A stretch of 64,000 nucleotides of DNA, from positions 310,001-374,000 of the forward strand of contig BRXU01000032.1 in assembly GCA_030267565.1 (NCBI GenBank), read 5' to 3'. The notes beneath the pieces are model-generated. The model was not told the DNA's origin, made no database searches, and saw only the letters and a list, made by a program, of their open reading frames with translations. This document shows, piece by piece, positions 38,691 to 50,652 of the stretch (the stretch's first letter is position 1; each line of letters starts with the position of its first letter). Origin of the DNA: Pleodorina starrii. Lineage: Eukaryota; Chlorophyta; Chlorophyceae; Chlamydomonadales; Volvocaceae. Made by a program: the position numbers and the translations under genes.

Positions 38691-39753
38691 GACAAGGACG
38701 GCCGGGGCACTGGGTGGGGAGGAGAGCAAGGCCGGTAGGGCGAAGGTGGGCAGGGCCTGATTGCGAGCCTCGTTAGCAGGTTGGTCCGTGCGGAGTGGCT
38801 GAGCCAGGTCGGTGGTGTGGGCAGGTTTGGAGTCTCGAGCCGGCACCTCGACAGTCTTGCCGTGCTGCTGCTGGCGCGCGTGCGACTCGCGCGCTGCATG
38901 CTATCTATCTACGCATTTGTGTCCATCCCTGTGTGCTGCCACCTGCCAGTATCGGATAGAGCTGCTGCAAGGCGGACATCCTGGCGGGGAGCAGGCGGAT
39001 CCTGTTGCTGATAATCGTACTAAATAGCCCCCTTGATGATACCCGCCAAGCCCGCACGCACGTACCAAGTGGGAAGAACGAAATGTGAGCGTGAGGGAGG
39101 GACACGCCGTCGGCGGGACACCCCATCCATGTGATCCATCCTCGGCTGCTGCGCTTTGCTGCTGCTGCTGCTGCGTGTCGTCGTCTGGGGGCCTGAACAT
39201 AGCAAATCGGGCTCGCATGACCGACCAACCCACCTAAACATAATTGACCTGTTCGACTCGTTTTGTTCTATTGACATTACCGTACATTATTTGGGTGCGG
39301 GTGGCAGATGGATGTCTGCTGGCGCAGGAACGGGCGCGCCTTTGCGCGCCGGTGTGTTGCGTGATGGTGAACTAGTAGACTGTTTGTTACTCCTGCACTG
39401 ACTGACAACGCGTACTGTTGGCTCGGCAGGCGTACGTGTCGCGCGCGTGGGCAGGGGTTGGGCCCGTTCGTCGGCTGACTCGACTCGACTGCGCTGTCGC
39501 GGCTGACTCGGCGCCGATTGCGCGCACCTTGATAACCAGCAGTGATGCCAATGCATCTATTTATGTGCGCCAAAAGGCGCGGCGGCGGGAGTGCCTCTGC
39601 GTGCGTGCGTGTCCAGAATACCGTACATTCTCTGTAATTGGGGGTGGCGGTACATGGATGCCAAGTGCAGAGAGGTGTTCCGGGCTGCTGCGCCGAAGGT
39701 GCCTCTGCGCTGCCAGCCGACGTCGTCTGTGTCGTCTCACTTGTTGCCCACTT

Positions 39754-41029
39754 GTGGTGACAGTGATAACTGCCGGATAATGAGTGATGAGTGAGGGCTT
39801 TAAGCCCGAGCGAGCCGAATGCACGACCGTAGTCGTAGTCTGGTCATAATTGTTAGACTACGTCAAACAACCGAAGACCGGTCGTGACCGGAAATAGGTA
39901 TTACATCAGTAACCGATGAAATCCAACGCAGGTGGGTCTACCTGTGCGTGATAAGTGTCGCAGTTGCGACACGAGGGTCGCAACCTTCGTCTGCCTTCGT
40001 AACCCCCTATTCATGCGAGAAGGCTCGCAGAGCGATGGCGAAGGTGCCAATCCTTAGTCCGGCACTAAGGGAGAGTAAAAGAGATGCAACCGTGTTCCCG
40101 TGTGGCCACGTACTTGATTGATCCTATCGACATCCCACGCACGACAGGGCGCCATGCGCCCGCTCACGGCAGCGGCGGGGCGGGCCACTCAACAGAATGG
40201 TTTCTTCTGAGACGTGCGACGCACAACCCATTTGGATGAACCGTTTTCAGCAGTGACCCCAAAGGATTACTGGCTCACAACGCGCATGACACGATGGTTT
40301 CGGGGCAGCGGGCTTTATTCGCTCGATGCAGCAAGCGAAGACACATCTCATTTGTTCCCGCCCGGCCGGCTCCCTGATCAGACCACCGGCCTTTTGTCTT
40401 TTTATTACCCGTTTCGCCGTTTGATCTCAATTGTCCGTTCGCCGATTGCGCGTTTGGTCTTGTTGACCGTTGGCCGTTGCAGCTCCTAACGGAAATCCAC
40501 ACGATGCCTGGTGAAAACGGTGCTGGCCTTCGCCTCCACGATCGCGTGCGGCCATGAGATCGCACGGGTCACTGAAGAAGCCCCTGCGGACCGCACTGCT
40601 GCTGCTCGCCGGCTGCATGGCTGGTGGCGGTCGGAGCGCGAGGCCTCGCGCGCCGACCGCCACCTGGCACGACCTAGGTCGTGCCAGGACTCGGCGTCGG
40701 CGCGAGTGCCTATCTTTATCGTGTCTCTTAATATTTTTCTTATTGCAAGACTGAGGATTGGCACCTGCGAGCCTTCTCGCTCGAAAACGGAGTTACGACC
40801 CTCGTGTCGCAGCTGTGACACTTATCACCGGTAGACCCACCTGGGTTGGATCTCATCGGTTAATGATGTTATACCTTTTTCCGGTCACGACCGGTCTTCG
40901 GTTGTTTGACGGAGTCTACAATAATTACGACCAAACTACTACGACGATCGACGACTACGACGGTCGTACATTCGGCTTGCTTGGGCTTAGTAAAGCCCTC
41001 ACTCAATCACTAACTGGTAGTCACCACTG
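39754..41029. mobile_element. Non-autonomous TIR DNA transposon, about 1.28 kb
   Basis: Bases 39754-~40100 and ~40690-41029 are inverted copies with arms of ~320-340 bases. Shared blocks include CAAACAACCGAAGACCGGTC, GTCACGACCGG, CAGGTGGGTCTACC and GCGACACGAGGGTCG. The ends start GTGGTGAC on both sides. The ~590-base centre has no coding frame for a transposase but does contain palindromes (see 40626-40687). Small indels between the arms suggest the insertion is not recent. The superfamily is not identified and no clear target duplication was resolved. Confidence 0.82.
40626..40687. repeat. Two adjacent palindromes inside the TIR element
   Basis: A near-perfect palindrome at 40626-40662 (GGCGGTCGG... 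/ ...CCGACCGCC around AGGCCT) is followed at once by a perfect 24-bp palindrome at 40664-40687 centred on CCTAGG. Confidence 0.9.
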
Positions 41030-42478
41030 CCACCAGCCCACCCCACGACCCCAGTGGGCGTGATACAACAGTCCTCGTATATGCTGAACGAAGCGCCAGC
41101 TAGCTGCGGCTAGCCAGCAGCTCTCACATGTTGACGGAGCCGGAGGCGGAGGAGGTAGGGAAGCCGCGATGAGCCCTGCCTTCCGGTAGGTGCCGGCGGT
41201 GACGGCGGGGACGGTGATGCTGCCGGCAGACGCAACGGATGGCTGCGGGCCACGGCAGGCAAAACGGCTGCGGGGAGAGGGCGTGGCGTTCATTCGCGCC
41301 GCCGCCTGGCTTTTGTTTCCATGCGGAACACACAATTTTGGGCTTACGCGGTGCTGCTCGGCTCTAGCTAACTGCACACAGCCGGCACACACCCTTCTAA
41401 CCGATAAGAGATAGAGCCTCGACGACATCAATGGTGTGGCCGCAAGTAACAAGGAAAACAATAATGCCGTGAACGCCGAGATGGATGGCCCCCCAGGAGT
41501 GCTGCCTCCATTTGCACCCTGACGGTGCCTTCATCGATCTCCAAGATACATCATGTGCGTGTGTGGCAACTATAACGGATCAGACGGGCGAATGACGTCC
41601 CGTCGTCTGCTGTCGCCTCCGTTGGTAGCCATCACAAAAGAGGTGCTGCTCCCGCCCCCGCCCCATCCTGCCACCTACCAGCTATCCTCGTTCCCCAACA
41701 TCCCCACTCTCTACCCCTTTTGGATAAGGCGTTGAATATATTTTGGGAGGATATCGGGGCCGGCCCGACCGCGTCGTTAGGCAGGCTGATATTACAAGTA
41801 CTCGTTGCAGCCCGCCACAGCTCGGGCATGAGTACAATGTCAATCGCACTCAGCAAGACATACAAAGGGCAAGCTACAACAATTTCATTCTTCTCTAATA
41901 TTTAGGACGCCGTCCTTCGTTGGAACCAAGTCGCCCACACAAACCACCGCTGCACGTGTCGGAATACGTACAGCCGCCATTCGTCATTTCGATCGCTCTC
42001 AAGACGCGCAATCAAGGGTGCATACTAATGCGTGCTGGAATGAGCCCTCCTGCTGGTGCTGCTCTGGATGCACCTGCTGCTGCTGCTGCTGCACCGGTTC
42101 TGGTGCTCCATCCCCTCGCTGCTGACATACGTATACAACCACGCGCATGCGTGCATACTCTAGATAGCAGCCCTTTACAAACCAAGCAACCCTGCCTGGC
42201 ACCCGCTTCAATCCATCCTGCACACGCACGACATATGCATCGAGTGCCTCCTTTCGTCACAGATAATGAGCGTTAACGAGCGAGCTTGCGGCGTCTGTAT
42301 GCCCACCCTGCAGAAACCAAATACGTAGCTAATAATAAGAAGACAATCGACCTACATATGCAGGAACGAACGCATACGGTTCGGCAGCAGGTAGGGAAGG
42401 CGGGCCACGGCGTCCCGGGACTCCCTGTTAGTAGTTGTCTGCCTGCGCATTACCTTGTGAGGGCGAAAACGTCCACAG
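41030..42478. other. Intergenic; 3' flank of the PAN/Pro-rich gene
   Basis: No supported gene. Contains the probable 3'UTR and poly(A) signal of the minus-strand gene starting at 42478. Confidence 0.5.
42175..42179 (-). terminator. TGTAA polyadenylation signal of the PAN/Pro-rich gene
   Basis: TTACA on the plus strand (TGTAA on the minus), about 300 bases past the stop codon; no closer match is present. Confidence 0.45.
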
Positions 42479-45400
42479 CTACGCATTGCTACTAATTCCA
42501 CTTTGTCCTTCCAGTTCCTTCCAAGCAATCCGGCGATGGCTTCCGACCGTCTGAGGCGGGGCCTCCTCGAGTGCCTGCAAGCCGCCGATTGGTGCGACTT
42601 TCGCCCTCCGGCGTGTTTTCACGACTGCTACCACAAGCACAAGCAAGCCCACGAGCGCCAGGCCGCCGGCCGTCGCTCCAGCGATGACTGCCGGCCTGAT
42701 CCAAGCGCCGCTGTTGCTGGAGCCTGCGTTGTTGTTTTCGGACGCATACGAGAGGGCCGCCGGTGCAAGTGTTGCCTGCCCTTGCTGGTCGCCGCTACTG
42801 GTGCTGCCACCGGATTGCACGTCGGTTCCATCCGTGCCGAGGTTGACATCCGTGGTCTGGCTGTCCTTGCTGGATGCCGCCGAGGATGTTGGTGGCCTAG
42901 GCGAAGGGGGTTTAGGGGACGGCGGCGTGGGTGGTGGTCTGGATGGTGGCTTCGGTGGTGGTGGGCTCGGTGGTGGTGGTGGTGGTGGGCTCGGTGGCGG
43001 TGGTGGTGGTGGACTCGGTGGCGGTTGTGGTGGTGGTGGGCGTGGTGGTGGTGGTGGAGAAGGAGGAGCGGGCGAGGGAGGCGTTTTTGATGATGGCGGC
43101 CTGAGGGACGCATCTGTAGGTGGTGGGGAACGAAGGTTACGTATACACGGAGGGCAGTTAGCAGCCGTTGATGGTGGCATTATGGCGCAATGTGCAGTGA
43201 AGTCGGGAAAGCTGTGCCGAACCTCTCATCTCTCTGTAACCGTGCCTTTAGATAGACATGAGTTATCGTTTCCGCATGTATAGATAGCGAATCCGTTCAT
43301 TATAATATATGTTTTGAGGGACCCATGCACACACACGCAGTTCGTTCAGCACTACACCGAGCAGCACCGAGTGGCTGTATTGGCTAATAATAACTTACCG
43401 AAAAAGGCAGGACAGTTCTCCGGCGTCGCCCATTGCCAATTGTCGACACTTTCACCCGAGCCACATCCCGTGCTTGACGTCAGCAGTATGAAGTAGGGCA
43501 CACCATCTGACTTGGGCACGTAAAGGATTATGTCCTGTACGTATTTGCAGACGTGGGAGGTGGGCTTGGGTGGGCTTTGATATTCGGTCGACCACTAATG
43601 CTTGGATGTGGATGGCATGCCTAGCATGGAGATAGAACTGTGGCATATCTCCAGCACGAAGTTGCGTTTGCACCATCTATCTGCGTGCCTCGTATCCCTC
43701 GATCGCCCATTATTGTGTTCATTTCCCCGAGAAAATACATACTTGTCAGAGTGTCAACAGGGGGCTGCGTGGTCACTGTCCATTGCTGATATGCCCCACA
43801 CCTCACTCTGCTCATCACCCAACCGCCTCAATAACATCTCACCGCAACTCCATCATTGTCACCTGCGTTGCATTACCGCAATGCCACCCTCAAAACGTTT
43901 GGGAAGGGAGTGTTGTGCTACGCATCAGCAGGGCGTCAACTAACGTTCGCAGGCATGAATTCAATCACGTGAACGACACTAAGGCAAACGAATGAAGCTG
44001 TTTCACGCCAAGCAGTTTCACGCCAAACAGCGCGACACGTTCCGGGTAGGATCGCAGGTAAACAGCCCTTACGAGCGATGCAGGTACTTACAGTCGGTCG
44101 AGAAGTGAGCTATGTCGGCCACGTTTCCATCCGGAAAGTCCGATCCGATGAGGTAAATGAGCTTGTCTAGATTGGTGCGCGAATACAACTGTTGGCAACA
44201 AGGGCAAAGGACGAGGTAGATAGAGATGTTATTTATTGCGGCGGTTGGCCTTCGTTTCGTTCTTATCACAGTTTTACACCACCTGTTGAGCCGACGGTGT
44301 AACGAGCAAGCCGAAGTCGGCTGGTCGTAAATCGTTTGGTCGCTCATTACAAACGGGGCCTTACATCCCATCACACCACAGCTAGGTAAGCTCATCAATC
44401 GCTAGGGAAATAGCCGCAACGAAGATGCTGGTGCGCTAACTACTCTGCATTTAACCCAACCTGTATGCATGTACACAAGGCTGGGGAGCCGTACAAAACT
44501 GGCCGGCACTTACATTGACAATGTCGAAAGTGCAAGCCGGTGGAGGTGGGGAAGGAGACGGTGGAGGTGGGGAAGGAGACGGTGGAGGTGGGGATGGGGA
44601 CGGTGGGGGTGGGGAAGGAGACGGCGAGGGTGGGGAAGGAGACGGGGAAGGTGGGGAAGGAGACGGTGGAGGTGGTGGAGGTGGAAAGAATGGGGAGGGT
44701 GACGGAGGCAAGGGAGAAGGTGGGGGAGGAGGAGGTGAGGGGGAGGGTGGCTTTGGGGACGGTGGTGATGCGGATGGCGGGTTGGGGTATGGAGGTGTTG
44801 GGGAAGGAGGTCGAGGGGAAGGTGATGCTGGAGAAGGCGGTAAGGGGGAAGGCGGTAAGGGGGAAGGCGGTAAGGGGGAAGGCGGTAGGGGAGAAGGAGG
44901 TTTTGGGGAAGGCGGGTTTGGGGAAGGAGGTGGCGGGAAAGGAGGTAGGGGGAAAGGTGGTCGAGGGGAAAGCGGTAGAGGGGAAGGCGGTAGAGGGGAA
45001 GGCGGTTCTGGGGAAGGAGGCGGTGGAGGGGGCGGTGATGGCGCCGGCGGAAGCTGCGGTAAAGGCTGCGGTGGAGGAGGTAGAGGCGAAGGAGGTTCTG
45101 GGGAAGGAGGTTCTGGAGAAAGCGGCGGCGGTCCGGAAGGCTGCAGTGAAGGAGGAAGGGGAGAAGGCGGTTCTGGGGAAGGAGGTTCCGGAGATGGCGG
45201 CGGCGGTCCGGAAGGCTGCGGTGAAGGAGGAAGGGGAGAAGGCGGTTCTGGGGAGGGAGGTTCTGGAGATGGCGGCGGCTGCGACGGTAAAGGCGTCGGC
45301 GGCGGCCGTGAAGTAGTCGGCGGAAGCGGAGATGAAGAAGGTAAAGCGGAAGGCGGTTCTGGGGAAGGAGGTTCTGGAGAAGGCGGCGGCAGCGGTGAAG

Positions 45401-47951
45401 GCGGCGGTGAAGGCGGCGGCGGAGGCGGCGCTGAAGGCGGTTGCGGAGGCGGCGGTGAAGGCGGCGGCGAAGGCGGCGGTGAAGGCGGCGGTGAAGGCGG
45501 TTGCGGAGGCGTCGGTGAAGGCGGCGGCGGAGGCGGCGGTGAAGGCGGCGGCGGCCGCGGTGGTGAAGGCGGCGGTGGGGAAGGCGGCGGTGGCGGCGGC
45601 GGTGAAGGCGGCTGCGGTGAAGGCGGCGGTGAAGGCGGCGGTAAAGGCGGCGGTGTAGGTGGCGGGGGAGGCGGCGGTGAAGGCGGTTGCGGAGGCGGCG
45701 GTGAAGGCGGTGGGGAAGGCGGCGGTGGCGGCGGCGGTGAAGGCGGCGGCGGCCGCGGCGGTGAAGGCGGCTGCGGTGAAGGCGGTGGCGAAGGCGGCGG
45801 CGGCGGCGGCGGTGAAGGCGGTGGCGAAGGCGGCGGCGAAGGCGGCGGCGGAGGCGGCGGTGAAGGCGATGTCGGAGGCGGCGGTGAAGGCGGTGTCGGA
45901 GGCGGCGGTGACGGCGTTGGCGAAGGCGGCGGTGAAGGCGGTGGCGGAAGCGGCGGTGAAGGCGGTGGCGGCGGAGGAGTTGGAGGAGGAGGAGATGGCG
46001 TACGGACATAAATACCAGACCCAGTACTTGTAAAGTGACCCGTATATAACCCGGTATCTTGCGTCTTCATCCACCTACAACCAAAAGGGCAGAAATTACA
46101 TATCTAAAATGAGATATCTTCCTTTGGATGCGACCTCGCCATTGTCAAGGAAAACTGCAAGGGCAGCCTTGCATAACTTAAATGACTATTAAAGGACATT
46201 CGCATGTCACCTCGCAAACTGTTTCACATGAGTAAGTTTATAATTAGCAGCTTAGGATGGTGGCTCAAAGTAATGCCTTCGAGCACAAGGAGGTTCGTTG
46301 GAGCCGCGGGCTGCTGCTAGCTGGTGCGAGCTGGTGCGAGCTGGTGGGAGCATCACAGTGACATTCGGCGATGGGTGGCCGTGTTCTGCTGTAAGGTATC
46401 ACTGATGCGACGTGATGCGCATGAATGACTGACCGCAGCGGGTATGGCTGACGGGTATAGATTCAGAAAAGCCTTCATAATTTCTTTTGGTGCCGAGCTC
46501 TGGCCGGAGGGAGGGAGGGAACGAGGTGTTTGTATCACATGCATCATACAGTAACTATAAGCGCGATAATGTTAACTACAACATACTGCGGGAACATTCT
46601 ACGCATGTAGATGACGGACATGGATTACTCTTTTGGGTATTCAGATGGGAAGGGATGGGACAGAAGGACAGGGGGTTGGAATCTCAGGAAATAGACCCAG
46701 CCATACATGATGCCAAACGATGGAACATAGAAGGGAACATTTCGTACCCCGCCCCTCATTCTTGCATGGCAAACGTTATGGGCATTGTGTCGCACGGCAG
46801 TGGTGGGTGGGTGATTCCGAAGCTCCCAGCCAAAATGTCAAAGACCCTCAGGGCTTGGCTTTTGCCGCCCAAACTAAGAGGGCATTTAAATTACAGGCTT
46901 TTACAAGGCCAAGCAACCTTCTGTATGTAGATGCTGTCCAATGAAAAACAGATGGTGCCCTACGTACGGCTGGCGATGGCTACGTAGCAGGCGGCAAACT
47001 ATTGGATGTCCCTTTCCATGATCAGGAGGGGGGCCGTGGGCGGAGTGGGTGGGCAGGGGGTGGTAATAGGGGGGGGGGGGCGGATGGTGTAGAGGGATAA
47101 GGGGGGTAGGCCTCACCTCCTGATTTTTACATTAGATTTCATTTTTCAGACCCCACAACGTTTCCGATGCAGGTTGCTCCAATATAAAAACCCCTAAAGC
47201 AGCAATGGCGTGCTGTTAGTATACAGTTTAACGTGTATGTACTTACCCGTCCGTGTTAAATGATTTGCAGCTGGTCATCGATAAGCAGACGGCAGCAGCA
47301 GCCACGGTGTTAAGATTGTCTGATGGAACGTTGCCGGTGAAGCCAGAGACGTACATTCCGATGTCGTTAGCAAGGATGTCATTATTTGCATAGAAGGTGA
47401 ATCGGTTCAGGATAGTACCTGACGGAAACAATGGAAGGTAGGGGAGATGCGGACCTTGCGGACGCTTCAGCGGCCGCTACGCATATAGCGGCGAGCATAC
47501 ACCAGACAGGGAACAACAAATAAACAAAAAATGGCAGAGCTGTTTGGGATCCGTCCACACATGAGGAGCAGCAGCAGCCTAGCATGCTTAGGTATATAGC
47601 TTAGCACCCGATACATAAAGTAATAATGCGCTCTGTCATACAAATGAGTACGTTCTCACCTGGCGGCTCGGGTTGCAAGACATAAATACCAGCATTGGCA
47701 GTTGTGAACTGGTTATTTATCGTCAGGGAATTTGCGTAACTCTTCAACCACCTGTACGCCGCCGGCATTCGTCAGTCGCTGTTCATGTGCCGTCAATCCA
47801 TCCATCCATCCTTCCATGCAGTCACCTTACCCATCTGAGTTAAATGCGACGCAGGTTTTGGTCTTGAGGCAAGCAGTGGCAGCCGCTGCACTGTCAATAT
47901 TTCCATTCAGAGGGCATCCGGTAGCGTAACACTTGATATCATTCCCGACGG
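42479..47951 (-). CDS. PAN/apple-like, hydroxyproline-rich, single-pass membrane protein (3' part; gene interrupted)
   Basis: Confident exons (minus): 47951-47831, 47751-47660, 47418-47247, 46074-44514, 44188-44092, then one ending at 43399 and a last exon from ~43240 to 42479. The extracellular part has two PAN/apple-like modules: [15 protein letters not shown]...[13 protein letters not shown]...GIYV and [14 protein letters not shown]...[12 protein letters not shown]...GIYV, each split by an intron at the same Gly-Trp. Next come ~450 residues of SPPPP repeats (hydroxyproline-rich cell-wall type), a Cys-containing globular region (ACTFDIVN..., [13 protein letters not shown]), a second shorter SPPPP block, a transmembrane helix ([17 protein letters not shown]) and a basic ~45-residue cytoplasmic tail. 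It is likely a surface protein linking the membrane to the Hyp-rich extracellular matrix. Exon borders between 44091 and 43250 are uncertain because phases do not close. The 5' part lies beyond an 11-kb retrotransposon inserted in the first exon listed. Confidence 0.65.
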
Positions 47952-48305
47952 TGTAAGCTTGCTTGCACGAACTTAACGCTATTTTAATAGTGTTATATTG
48001 GTCTCACGTCCTGGCGGAGGAACGAGCCAATAAAGTACCTGTTACCTTTCCGTTAGCAGTTGGACTGCGGAATGGTACGCATCTGGAGTACGCATTAAGG
48101 CGTCGCTCTACGTGGAGACGACAGAGAATTACTCTTCAATGTTCTTACACGGTATCTGTTGATACCACCTACTGTGATATGTATCTTATCTATAACACGC
48201 TATTCGGTAAACAATCTACGCTTCCGCATAATAAGAACCGAACTCTAACCCGATCCTCGGTGAGTTACCTTAGAAAGATCCTGGGAAGACTAGTAGAGTC
48301 TTACA
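47952..48305 (+). repeat. 5' LTR, 354 bp
   Basis: Starts TGTAAG and ends CTTACA (inverted ends). Contains an AATAAA at ~48029. Differs from the 3' LTR at about 47968 (C versus T) and 48062 (G versus T). Confidence 0.97.
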
Positions 48306-48323
48306 AGTGGTATCGAGTTCTAA
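48306..48323 (+). promoter_or_regulatory. Primer-binding site
   Basis: AGTGGTATCGAGTTCTAA directly follows the 5' LTR. TGGTATC is the start of the PBS complementary to the 3' end of initiator methionine tRNA in many gypsy elements; the later bases diverge, so the tRNA is not certain. Confidence 0.6.
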
Positions 48324-48780
48324 CTAAGGACTCATAGTAGTAGGATCGGCTGCGCTCTCGGCGGCGCCCCGAGCGGAAGCTTCGCTTCCCGCTTCGGCGG
48401 CAAGTGGCCCTGCCACTTGTAGCTACGCTTCCTTTGGAAGCTTGCTACCCGAGTAGCTGCGCCTTGGGCTGCGCTCTTCGCGAGCTGCGCCCCGGCTGCG
48501 CTCCTTGTGAGCTGCGCCTGTGCTCTTCGTGAGCCGCGCCTGGTGCCTGCTACGAAGCCTCGGCTTCTACGCATTTACGGCTGCCTTTATAACGGCGCAT
48601 TTTGCGACGTTGGCTGAGAAGCTTTGCTTCCTCGCCGCCGCATCAGCGACTCGTAAAGCACTTCTAGCGACGGTCGCTTTTATCGCGCCATATAGCTAAC
48701 ATAAAAGCTATAGAGTATTGTTATCTGTCTGATTTTGCGATCTTGCTTCGACCTTCCGCGTCGTCTAGACCGCGGCCATC

Positions 48781-50652
48781 ATGGCTAAAATCAGCACAAA
48801 CCTCAAAAAACTCTGGCGCCAGATCATTCAACAAACTGCCGTTCTTAATGATGTGGCCCCTCCACAGACGAAGGGCCTCACGGCTGCACAGCTGCGCGAC
48901 GCGGCGACGGCCGTCGGCATCGACTCACTTCCCGGCACTGCAGAGGAAGCGCAGGAGCGCGTCGACGCTCTGGAGACTTCCTTGTCGGCTAAGCAAATGG
49001 AGTCCAACACGCCTCCCATAACGCAGCAGCAGGTTGAGCAGTTGCTGCAACAGCAAAACCTAATGCAGCAAAAGCTTGCTCAGCTGCAGGAGGAGCATAA
49101 CAACACGAAGTCGGAACTCCACATCGCGAGGCAGCAAGCCGCGGATGCTGCGGCTGCCGCAATCGCGGTCGTAGCGCAAGCGCAAGCCGGCGCCAAGCGG
49201 GCGGCCACCGAGGACGCCGGCTCCAGCTCCGATGAGGACGACGCGGAAATGGAAGACGGCCAGGTGCAGAAGGAGGAGCTGCCGGCTTTTGGCGTGCAGC
49301 ACGCGGCTCGGCGCGAGTCGCCCACCGTCCGCTTCGCGAAGACGCCGGAGGGCCAGCAGCAGCCGACTCAGCGCACCTTCGCTGATGCGCTGGCGGGTGC
49401 GGCCGGTCTCGCCGGAATGGCGGGTACCTCAGCGGCCGACCGGGAGCAGCCCCTGAAGGAGCACCTTCACGCGTGGGCGCACCAGCCTTTTGTACAGAAG
49501 TACGTCTGCTGCTTCGAGGCGCCGGGCCTCACCAACTCGGCGGCCATGTTCATAAACCACGAGCTGGCCAAGGGGAGTCATCCCCTCCTGACGACGCCCG
49601 AGCTGAAGCGCCTGTACGAGGGCATTGCTGAGTGGAAGCTCAGCCGACCGACGCCAGACTTCCTGGCGCCCATCCTCAACCAGGCCGGGGTAAGCAACCC
49701 GGGACCACTGCGACCTAGTGTGGGAGGAGTCGAACACACCCAGGGCCAGGGTTCCCTTGCAGCGGGGCAGGAGGGCGTGGTGCCACATCCACACAAGGAC
49801 TTGGTGCCACCGCCACCTCCTATCCCAACACCCACGGCAGGGACGGCCGCGCCATCGGGCCCCACACGTGAGGACCGCATTCCATTCAAGCATTTCACGG
49901 GGGTCATGGACAAACACATCACGTGTGTGCGGACCTGGTTCGATGTCCTGGTGACGTACTTGGTGATGCGCGGTGTCAACCCGGTGACACACTTCATCTT
50001 CCACCTAGCGGGTGACGCGCAGCAGTGGTGCATGGTGTACATGCGCGACTGGCAAGCAAAGGGGCGCAACCCCACTGTCGAAGAGTTGCGCACCGATTTC
50101 CTCATTCAGTGGGATCACCCGTACCGTGACACACCGGAAGACGCACGCAAGCGCCTGCATAACGGAGAAGTTAAGCAGACCAGCACCATCCAGGCATATG
50201 TCGCTTCGTACCGCCTCGTGATGCAACACGTGGGCGAAATGAGCATGTATGACCGCATTTCCTGGTTCAAAATGGGCCTGCAACCCGCGCTCAGGAAAAA
50301 AGTGGATTTCCAGCCAGTGTCTGGTGCACCTTGGACTGATGTCGAGGCCCTCATCAAGTACACTCTGGGGGTGGCACTCGCGGAAAGCAAGTACACCACC
50401 ACCAAATCCGCTGACCTGAACGCTGCCCACTCTGATCCGCCCCGCTTGTCCGTGAAGGGTGGCATCCACAAGAACAACGGTGGCGGCGGTGGTGGCAACA
50501 ACCGGCCATCCCAGGGCAAGGGCGGCAACAAGCGCGGCAACCACGGCGGAAAGCCCAAGAAGCGTGACGCGCACGGCGGCCGCAAGAAGGGGGACGCCGC
50601 CCAGCTGCAGGCGGAGTTGCAGGCCGTTTTCCAGAAGTACCAGTCCAAATAG
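48781..50652 (+). CDS. gag: Gag polyprotein, 623 aa
   Basis: Capsid/nucleocapsid precursor of the retrotransposon. It starts with MAKISTNLKK; a Gln-rich coiled-coil-like stretch covers ~80-140 and an acidic patch follows. The retrotransposon Gag domain (~370-545) contains WFDVLVTYLVMRGV, AQQWCMVYMRDW, ELRTDFLIQW and SWFKMGL. The C-terminus is rich in Gly, Asn, Lys and Arg and has no CCHC zinc knuckle, so RNA binding is probably by the basic tail. The frame ends in a single UAG (50650-50652), after which the same frame stays open into pol. The leader 48306-48780 is rich in short hairpins. Confidence 0.9.
   Translation: MAKISTNLKKLWRQIIQQTAVLNDVAPPQTKGLTAAQLRDAATAVGIDSLPGTAEEAQERVDALETSLSAKQMESNTPPITQQQVEQLLQQQNLMQQKLAQLQEEHNNTKSELHIARQQAADAAAAAIAVVAQAQAGAKRAATEDAGSSSDEDDAEMEDGQVQKEELPAFGVQHAARRESPTVRFAKTPEGQQQPTQRTFADALAGAAGLAGMAGTSAADREQPLKEHLHAWAHQPFVQKYVCCFEAPGLTNSAAMFINHELAKGSHPLLTTPELKRLYEGIAEWKLSRPTPDFLAPILNQAGVSNPGPLRPSVGGVEHTQGQGSLAAGQEGVVPHPHKDLVPPPPPIPTPTAGTAAPSGPTREDRIPFKHFTGVMDKHITCVRTWFDVLVTYLVMRGVNPVTHFIFHLAGDAQQWCMVYMRDWQAKGRNPTVEELRTDFLIQWDHPYRDTPEDARKRLHNGEVKQTSTIQAYVASYRLVMQHVGEMSMYDRISWFKMGLQPALRKKVDFQPVSGAPWTDVEALIKYTLGVALAESKYTTTKSADLNAAHSDPPRLSVKGGIHKNNGGGGGGNNRPSQGKGGNKRGNHGGKPKKRDAHGGRKKGDAAQLQAELQAVFQKYQSK

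Larger units (their letters stand above)
36992..39753. other. Intergenic region without recognisable genes
   Basis: Open frames on both strands are short and have no known domain or consistent splice context. Besides the hairpin at 38648-38690, it holds a TTTTAGGG word on the minus strand near 37738-37745, and nothing else I can support. Confidence 0.5.

Noticed and set aside
42503..43283. Plus-strand Gly/Trp-rich frames
   Set aside because: Antisense shadows of the last exon of the PAN/Pro-rich gene.
44515..46011. A ~500-codon Gly/Glu-rich plus-strand open frame
   Set aside because: It is the exact antisense of the SPPPP-coding exon of the minus-strand gene; the minus strand has matching splice sites and domain context.
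44440..46074. Minus-strand Phe/Thr/Ala-rich and Leu/Arg/His-rich long frames
   Set aside because: Alternative frames of the SPPPP exon; only the Pro/Ser frame joins the flanking exons in phase.
47963..48337. A 124-codon open frame at the left of the retrotransposon, repeated at 58703-59059
   Set aside because: It is LTR sequence read from a non-ATG start; both copies are just the two LTRs.
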